Assembly (NCBI RefSeq): GCF_020510625.1 | Contig: NZ_CP075191.1 | Span: forward strand, 1,464,001-1,528,000 | Direction: 5' to 3' | Source: Ferribacterium limneticum | GTDB lineage: Bacteria > Pseudomonadota > Gammaproteobacteria > Burkholderiales > Rhodocyclaceae | DNA length: 64,000 bases | Part shown: piece by piece, positions 59,428-64,000 of the stretch | How positions within the stretch are numbered: position 1 is the first letter of the stretch | Layout of the letters: each line of letters opens with the position of its first letter | Translations under genes and position numbers: made by a program | Notes under the pieces: model-generated | What the model saw: the letters and a program-made list of their open reading frames with translations, nothing else | The model's database searches: none | Told to the model about the DNA's origin: nothing

Positions 59428-60627
59428 CTACGATTCGCCGCAAGGGCCGGGGTTAAGCGCCGGTGCGCCGCTGGCGAGTGGATTCTGACGGCCTTCTCGC
59501 TGCCCCGGGCGCTGCTTGTGTCGCCAGCGAATGAACCCGGTCACCATGGCCAATAACGGGAGCAGACCGCACAGCAAGACGATGATTCGGCCCGTGAGGC
59601 CGAAGGCTTCGCCGTTGTGCAAGGGGTGCAGCCAGTCCATGAACGTGTCGCCGGCACTGTTCTGGCGCGGGTTGCGGATGGCCAGAATGGCGCCGTTGCC
59701 GGCATCGATCCACACGTTGGTGCGCGGAAAGCGTCGGTTGGGCTCGCCGGCGGCGCGCATCTGGATGCGCCAGACGGCCTGCGTCGGTGTCGGGGTGTGA
59801 ATCCAGCGAACATCAGCGTCAGGAAAGCGTTCGCGTGCGATCCGTAGCGCTTCGTCGGCAGAGATGCGGATGTCAGCCGGCGTGGTCAGCGCTTGAACCT
59901 GATAGAGCCGATGCAGTGGGGAGATGGCATCTATGCTTGGCGTAAACCAGCCGGGTACGACGAGCACCAGACCGCTCAAGGTCAGCGTGGCGGTCAGTAG
60001 CAGGCCATATGCGCCGGGTTTGGCGTGGAGGTCGTAGATACGCCGTTTCCAGACGGCATTCGATTTGATGCTGAGTGCGCCTTTCCAGCCTCCCTGGCTG
60101 GGCCACCAAAGATAGAGGCCGCTGAGCAGCAGGGCAAGGACGAGCAACGAGGCGATGCCAAGCAGGGTTTTGCCCGTTTCCCCGAGCAGCAGGCTGTAGT
60201 GGAGGTCGTAGATCCACGTGAAGAAATCATCTCCCCAGAAGCGTTTGCTGGTCACCGCCAGGGTCGTCGGGTCCAGCGTGACGATCAGCGGGGCGAAAGC
60301 GCGATGGGCGGTTTCAGGGGGGTTGTAGTAGCGGGCGGTGATCGGGGCGTTGTCGCTGCGCGGCAGTTCGATCCGCCAGGCACCGGGGCGCTCAGGTTCG
60401 GCCTGCCGCAACGCTTCGACGATTCGAGCGGGTGAAACGAGGCTGACCGGTGGCCGGGCTGACATTGACGGATGGGCAGCCAGGTCGAGTTCCGGATAAA
60501 AAACCAGCAGGCTGCCGGTGACGCCGAGCAGCGAGAAGAGCAGGCCGAGCGTCAGGCCCAGCCACTTGTGCAGGGTATGCGTCCAGGCCCGCAGTGTTCG
60601 CTTGTTCAAGTGGATGGAAAGGGGCAT
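59428..60627 (-). CDS. PepSY-associated transmembrane protein
   Basis: 399-residue inner-membrane protein of the PepSY_TM family, common next to siderophore or heme receptors and thought to take part in reductive iron release. Four membrane segments: about 18-40 (HKWLGLTLGLLFSLLGVTGS, 20 residues quoted), 160-185, 205-230 and 345-370; PepSY-type segments follow the first (RIVEALRQAEPE) and the third (ADEALRIARERFPDADV). Conserved His in HTLHKWLG and YDLHYSLL suit heme or metal binding. I chose the ATG at 60627; the frame extends back to 60735 through the upstream terminator, and that extension is not credible. It follows the TonB receptor after a strong terminator. Confidence 0.87.
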   Translation of the reverse strand: MPLSIHLNKRTLRAWTHTLHKWLGLTLGLLFSLLGVTGSLLVFYPELDLAAHPSMSARPPVSLVSPARIVEALRQAEPERPGAWRIELPRSDNAPITARYYNPPETAHRAFAPLIVTLDPTTLAVTSKRFWGDDFFTWIYDLHYSLLLGETGKTLLGIASLLVLALLLSGLYLWWPSQGGWKGALSIKSNAVWKRRIYDLHAKPGAYGLLLTATLTLSGLVLVVPGWFTPSIDAISPLHRLYQVQALTTPADIRISADEALRIARERFPDADVRWIHTPTPTQAVWRIQMRAAGEPNRRFPRTNVWIDAGNGAILAIRNPRQNSAGDTFMDWLHPLHNGEAFGLTGRIIVLLCGLLPLLAMVTGFIRWRHKQRPGQREGRQNPLASGAPALNPGPCGES

Positions 60628-60683
60628 CGGCTGTCGGAGAGGGGCTGCTTTGCCCGGGAAGGTGCGTGAAAGAGAAAACGGGC

Positions 60684-60724
60684 AGAAAAAAAGAATGCGG
60701 AACCGCAAGGCGATTCCGCATTCC
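60684..60724 (-). terminator. Strong terminator of the TonB-receptor gene
   Basis: On the minus strand the stem GAATGCGGAA / TTCCGCATTC (10 bp perfect, with an inner CG pair) is followed by TTTTTTT. It lies 14 bp after the receptor stop and about 57 bp before the PepSY start, so the PepSY gene depends on read-through or its own promoter. Confidence 0.92.
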
Positions 60725-60737
60725 CCGGTATGCAAGC

Positions 60738-62822
60738 TTACATTTTCAGGTTGAGCGATGCATAGACCGAGCGGCCGGCACCGGGCGAGAACATCGGCTG
60801 ATACGAACCTGACGCGTAGAAAAAGTTGTCGTACCAGACGTACTCATACTTGCGATCGAACATGTTTCTGACCTGCAGGTCAATACCGACATGCTTGGTC
60901 AGCGCGTAGTGCACGCCACCGTCGAACAGCACGTAGCCGCCGTACTTGCCCTTGCTGTTCTGGTCGTCGATGTAATAGTTGCCCTGGGCGCGGCCTTGCA
61001 GGTCTAAGCGCAGGTTGTCGGTGGCCTGGTAGTCCACGCCGACGTTGGTGATGGTGCGTGGCGTGGCGAAGACTTCCTTGCCGACCAGTGAGGTGCTGCC
61101 AGCTGCATAGCCGCCAACGACCTTGGCTTCCTGGTAGGCGTGCGAGAACCAGAGTTTGACCTTGTCGGCGATGTGGGTGGTGATCTGGAAATCGACCCCC
61201 TTGCGCCGTGTTTCACCGAGATTCTGCGTCGCATTGGCACTGGGCAGGTTGGCCACCTCGTCCGTTGCATCCTGTTGCCAGATGGCGATGCGCGCTTCAG
61301 TGCGTTCCAGCAGCCGGAACTTGGTGCCCAGTTCGATACCGGTATTGATCGACGGCTTGACCATGTTCGTGCCAGCCGTCAGATAGGCCGGGGAACGGGA
61401 GCCGGTAACGATCTGGAAGCTGCGCCCCCAGTTGCCGTAAAGGCTGAAGGCCGGCGACGGGCTATAGACGACGCTGAGCTTGGGCTGGTTGATCCAGCCG
61501 TAGTCTTGCAACGGATAGCTCAGGCCGGTGGCGTTGAGCGTGGTGTGGCCCTTGAAACTGTCGGTCCGGAAGGCCGGCACGATCTTCCACGATGCGCTCG
61601 GTTTGATGATGGCCTGAACATAGGCGCCGAAATTGTCGAGCGTGTAGCTCTCGTCGTTCGCGGTCGAGGCTGGCGTCGAGAAGTCGGTGGGCACGGCGTA
61701 AGCGTAGCGATAGCGCCGGTAGCGGTTGTCCTGGTGCTCGTAATTGAAGCCCCCTTCGACAGCCAGCAGCTTGCTCGCCTGCCAGGTCAGCGTGTTGGTC
61801 CAGCCGGTATGCTCCTCGTTCCACAGGCGGCGCTGGCGGGGCAGGGTGCTGCCCGAGTAGCCGGTGTAGGTGACGTGTCGGTCATCCTCAATGCTGTTGT
61901 AGTAGAGCTTGCTGTTGTAGGCGAGGTTGGGCGCGATCTGGTAATCCAGGTGGCCGCTGAACTGCTGCATGTCGCGGTTGTCGTGGTCGTTGCCGTTGCG
62001 GGCCGGCGACTGGAAGCGGTTGGCGCCCAGTTCGGCTGCGGTCAGGTAGCCCGCCGATTCCGCCTCCTGGTTGTGGATGCGGGCGATCAGGCCGGCTTTC
62101 AGATCGCCGGAATCCGAGGTGTAGAACCACTTGCCGCCCAGGCTGTATTTTTCCGACTTGGAATGATCGCGATAGCCGTCGGAATCCTGTTTGGCGACGA
62201 AGTAGTTTTGCGCAAAGCCGCCCGATTCTCGGCCGAGAGCGGCCTGGACTTCCTGGGTGTTGAAGCTGCCGTAAGTCAGGCGACCATCGGCGTAATTGCC
62301 GCCTTGCCGGGTGGCGACGTTGATGTTGCCGCCGATGTTGTGCAGGCCATAGCGCGGATCGTTGGTACCGCGCACGACTTCGACGTAATCGATGTCGAGC
62401 GGGAAGATCATGTCCAGATGGCGCATGTTGCCGCTATTGACGTTGCTCGGCACGCCGTCGATCAACAGCTTGATGCCGTTGATGTAGCCCTCGCCGTTGA
62501 AGGCACGGAACGATGGCTTGCCGGATTCGGCACCGAGGCGGAATTCGGTCAGCTGGACGCCAGGCATCTGGCCGATCAGCTCCCAGCTGTTCATCACATT
62601 CTTGTCCTGCACCCGCTCGGCGCCCATGACGTCGACCGAGGTCAGGATGCTGCGCGTCGGCAGCGAGCCGGTGTTGCCGGAACTGACGGTCACTTCGCCG
62701 AGAACCACCGTTGATTCCTGGGCCTGGACGCCGGAAATTGCCAGCGCGACAAGCCAGGCAATCCGGCTTGGCTTGAAGTGGTTTCTTGTCGTTTGAAAAG
62801 CTGTTCGCTCCGTGAAATTCAT
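60738..62822 (-). CDS. TonB-dependent outer-membrane receptor
   Basis: 694-residue outer-membrane transporter. Signal peptide about 15-35 (ends VQAQ), a TonB-box-like STVVLGEVTV near residue 38, plug domain about 55-170 (MNSWELIGQMPGVQL, LIDGVPSNVNSGN, YVEVVRGTNDPRYG) and a 22-strand beta-barrel ending in SVYASLNLKM, with the C-terminal hydrophobic/aromatic pattern. The ligand is unknown. The PepSY gene downstream suggests ferric siderophore uptake; the nearby metal efflux operon makes copper another possibility. The leader begins with a GGGGG ribosome-binding site. Two tandem palindromes 65-95 bp upstream are likely operators. Confidence 0.92.
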   Translation of the reverse strand: MNFTERTAFQTTRNHFKPSRIAWLVALAISGVQAQESTVVLGEVTVSSGNTGSLPTRSILTSVDVMGAERVQDKNVMNSWELIGQMPGVQLTEFRLGAESGKPSFRAFNGEGYINGIKLLIDGVPSNVNSGNMRHLDMIFPLDIDYVEVVRGTNDPRYGLHNIGGNINVATRQGGNYADGRLTYGSFNTQEVQAALGRESGGFAQNYFVAKQDSDGYRDHSKSEKYSLGGKWFYTSDSGDLKAGLIARIHNQEAESAGYLTAAELGANRFQSPARNGNDHDNRDMQQFSGHLDYQIAPNLAYNSKLYYNSIEDDRHVTYTGYSGSTLPRQRRLWNEEHTGWTNTLTWQASKLLAVEGGFNYEHQDNRYRRYRYAYAVPTDFSTPASTANDESYTLDNFGAYVQAIIKPSASWKIVPAFRTDSFKGHTTLNATGLSYPLQDYGWINQPKLSVVYSPSPAFSLYGNWGRSFQIVTGSRSPAYLTAGTNMVKPSINTGIELGTKFRLLERTEARIAIWQQDATDEVANLPSANATQNLGETRRKGVDFQITTHIADKVKLWFSHAYQEAKVVGGYAAGSTSLVGKEVFATPRTITNVGVDYQATDNLRLDLQGRAQGNYYIDDQNSKGKYGGYVLFDGGVHYALTKHVGIDLQVRNMFDRKYEYVWYDNFFYASGSYQPMFSPGAGRSVYASLNLKM

Positions 62823-62887
62823 TGCGCATACCCCCGAAGTTGTCCTTGAAACGGGCGAATGCTACAGAAACGAGCGACTCGGCTTGT

Positions 62888-62917
62888 GCGACATATTGTC
62901 GCGCGACGATATGTCAC
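62888..62917. promoter_or_regulatory. Two tandem palindromes upstream of the TonB receptor
   Basis: Two adjacent 15-bp dyads, GCGAC-N5-GTCGC (62888-62902) and GCGAC-N5-GTCAC (62903-62917), together form a near-perfect 26-bp inverted repeat that extends to a 38-bp imperfect one (CTTGTG...CACAAG). On the minus strand TTGTGA and TATGTC within it are spaced 18 bp and could be a promoter. They are the main feature of the 327-bp gene-free interval 62823-63149; the rest, up to the divergent double-receiver gene, shows only a weak TATATG -10 candidate near 63110. Confidence 0.6.
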
Positions 62918-63149
62918 AAGTTGCTGCCAAAATCACCTGATGCGGATCAATGGCTTCACTCTTCTTCATCGGGTGCGGTAGGGAAGGTGGTGCGGTCAGG
63001 GGGCCGGCCTGGGGCCGCCACGGCCAAGCCGGTATGGCTGTGCGAAAAAGCTGCAAGACACCCACTGTCGCAGCTAACATGGTCGCCGTGTTTGATTCGG
63101 CCCCGTCATATATGCCGTTGCTCGCCAGAAACCAGATGAAAGATTCCGA

Positions 63150-63968
63150 ATGCGTGTCCTGATCGTTGATGACAATGCCTCCATGCGAACCTTGCTGAGC
63201 GTCTTGTTGACCAGCCAGGGTTACGAGGTTGTTGGTGCTTTGCCGGACGGCAATGGCGTGACGGAGGCGGTTGCTACAACGGCGCCGGAGATTGTCTGTC
63301 TCGATTATCGCTTGCCGGGCCGGGATGGTCTCAGCATCCTGCAGGAGATCAATTCGACGTACCCGGAGGTCGACGTACTGTTCATGACCGCTTCGGAAGG
63401 CAGCGACATCGAGGCGCGTGCCGCCGATGCGGGCGCTGCCGGGTTTCTGCGCAAACCGTTCAGTCAGAAGCAGGTTATTGACGAACTGCGCCTGGTTTGC
63501 GCAACCCGCCGTCAAGTCACGCGCGGGAGCAATTCGGCAGGCGCGCCAAAATCGCCGGCTACCGGGCGGGGCGCTGTCAAGCCTGCCAGTATTGGCGGCA
63601 CCCAGCGGCCGACCGTGGTCATTGCCGATGACAACAGTTCGATCCGCTTGCTGCTCAAGGGGGTGCTGAGCGATTTGGGGCTAAATATCGTCGGCCAGGC
63701 CGCCAATGGCGAGGAAGCCATTCGCGCCGTCATGACGCACAAGCCCGCCTTGCTCTTTCTCGACGTCAACATGCCCATTCTCTCCGGCCTTGAGGCGCTG
63801 CCGAGGATAGTCGAAGCCAGCCCTGAGACTGCCGTGGTCATGGTCACCGGCGATACCTCGCGCACTATCGTCCAGCAGGCCGCCGGGCTCGGTGCGCGCG
63901 GCTATATCGTCAAGCCGGTTCGTCCGTCCTACGTCGAGAAATTCCTGAAAGAACTGTTCAAAAGCTGA
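63150..63968 (+). CDS. Tandem two-receiver response regulator without output domain
   Basis: 272 residues composed of two CheY-like receivers (about 1-122 and 152-272) joined by a 30-residue Ser/Ala/Gly-rich linker. Both have the full active site: VDDN with LDYRLPGRDG and RKPF in the first; ADDN with LDVNMPILSG and VKPV in the second. There is no DNA-binding, enzymatic or Hpt domain, so it should act as a phosphate sink, relay or protein-interaction switch, perhaps for motility or for the orphan hybrid kinases in this window. The start has only a weak ribosome-binding site. It is divergent from the TonB receptor. Nothing further is visible before the window end. Confidence 0.88.
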   Translation: MRVLIVDDNASMRTLLSVLLTSQGYEVVGALPDGNGVTEAVATTAPEIVCLDYRLPGRDGLSILQEINSTYPEVDVLFMTASEGSDIEARAADAGAAGFLRKPFSQKQVIDELRLVCATRRQVTRGSNSAGAPKSPATGRGAVKPASIGGTQRPTVVIADDNSSIRLLLKGVLSDLGLNIVGQAANGEEAIRAVMTHKPALLFLDVNMPILSGLEALPRIVEASPETAVVMVTGDTSRTIVQQAAGLGARGYIVKPVRPSYVEKFLKELFKS

Positions 63969-64000
63969 TTTGCTGCGTGGATCTTGGCCGCGTCTTTGCC

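Noticed and set aside
61140..62714. 524-codon plus-strand frame
   Set aside because: Antisense to the TonB receptor, whose plug, barrel and signal peptide are clear on the other strand.
62862..63515. 217-codon minus-strand frame upstream of the TonB receptor
   Set aside because: Mostly antisense to the first receiver of the double-receiver gene, crosses the palindromic operators and has no ribosome-binding site.

Overview
The window reads as chromosomal DNA of a GC-rich (roughly 60 % or more) betaproteobacterium. The gene content (pyruvate:ferredoxin oxidoreductase with a dihydroorotate-dehydrogenase-like partner, a recJ-rpfE-lolCD block, an SHP/diheme cytochrome/cytochrome b cluster, and many hybrid kinases and chemoreceptors) fits a Rhodocyclales organism of the Dechloromonas/Azonexus type. 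That assignment is inference from gene content. I saw no rRNA or tRNA gene, no complete insertion sequence, no prophage and no CRISPR array.

Layout. 1-10.5 kb: the 5' part of lysS, a hybrid histidine kinase, a cupin, an unknown membrane-anchored protein, prfB with its programmed frameshift, then the divergent nifJ and a dihydroorotate-dehydrogenase-like gene, closed by a terminator. 10.5-15.2 kb: recJ and an RpfE-type gene on the minus strand, divergent from lolC-lolD. 15.3-23.4 kb: a chemoreceptor, a DUF2062 protein, comEC, two overlapping alpha/beta hydrolases, and mtfA with an EamA permease. 23.4-33 kb: second-messenger and phosphate metabolism, namely a PhnD-PAS-GGDEF-EAL-CZB protein, relA, a response-regulator diguanylate cyclase and ppk1. 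33-38.9 kb: menF-menE, a second chemoreceptor, a fragment of a YeeE/DUF6691-like transporter gene and an unknown gene. 39-42.5 kb: a five-gene minus-strand operon (SHP, diheme cytochrome c, cytochrome b, OmpR-type regulator, QseC-like kinase). 42.7-50.6 kb: two more large hybrid kinases with small or unknown genes between them and a methyltransferase. 50.7-51.9 kb: a RES/Xre toxin-antitoxin pair. 51.9-53.5 kb: an O-methyltransferase divergent from a LysR regulator. 53.6-59.3 kb: a heavy-metal RND efflux operon with a DUF3240 gene. 59.4-62.8 kb: a TonB-dependent receptor and a PepSY membrane protein. 63.2-64 kb: a protein made only of two receiver domains.

The dominant theme is signal transduction: three hybrid kinases with closely similar C-terminal receivers, one classical two-component pair, two chemoreceptors, two GGDEF proteins, RelA, Ppk1 and a stand-alone double receiver. 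The most interesting regulatory signal is a repeat of TTAA half-sites spaced 11 bp apart (PmrA/QseB-box-like), each set lying 10 bp upstream of a TANACT -10 element. It precedes both the SHP operon, which encodes its own QseB-like regulator, and the metal-efflux operon 17 kb away, suggesting one regulon. The most unusual protein is the PhnD-GGDEF-EAL protein, which ends in a complete zinc-binding CZB motif.
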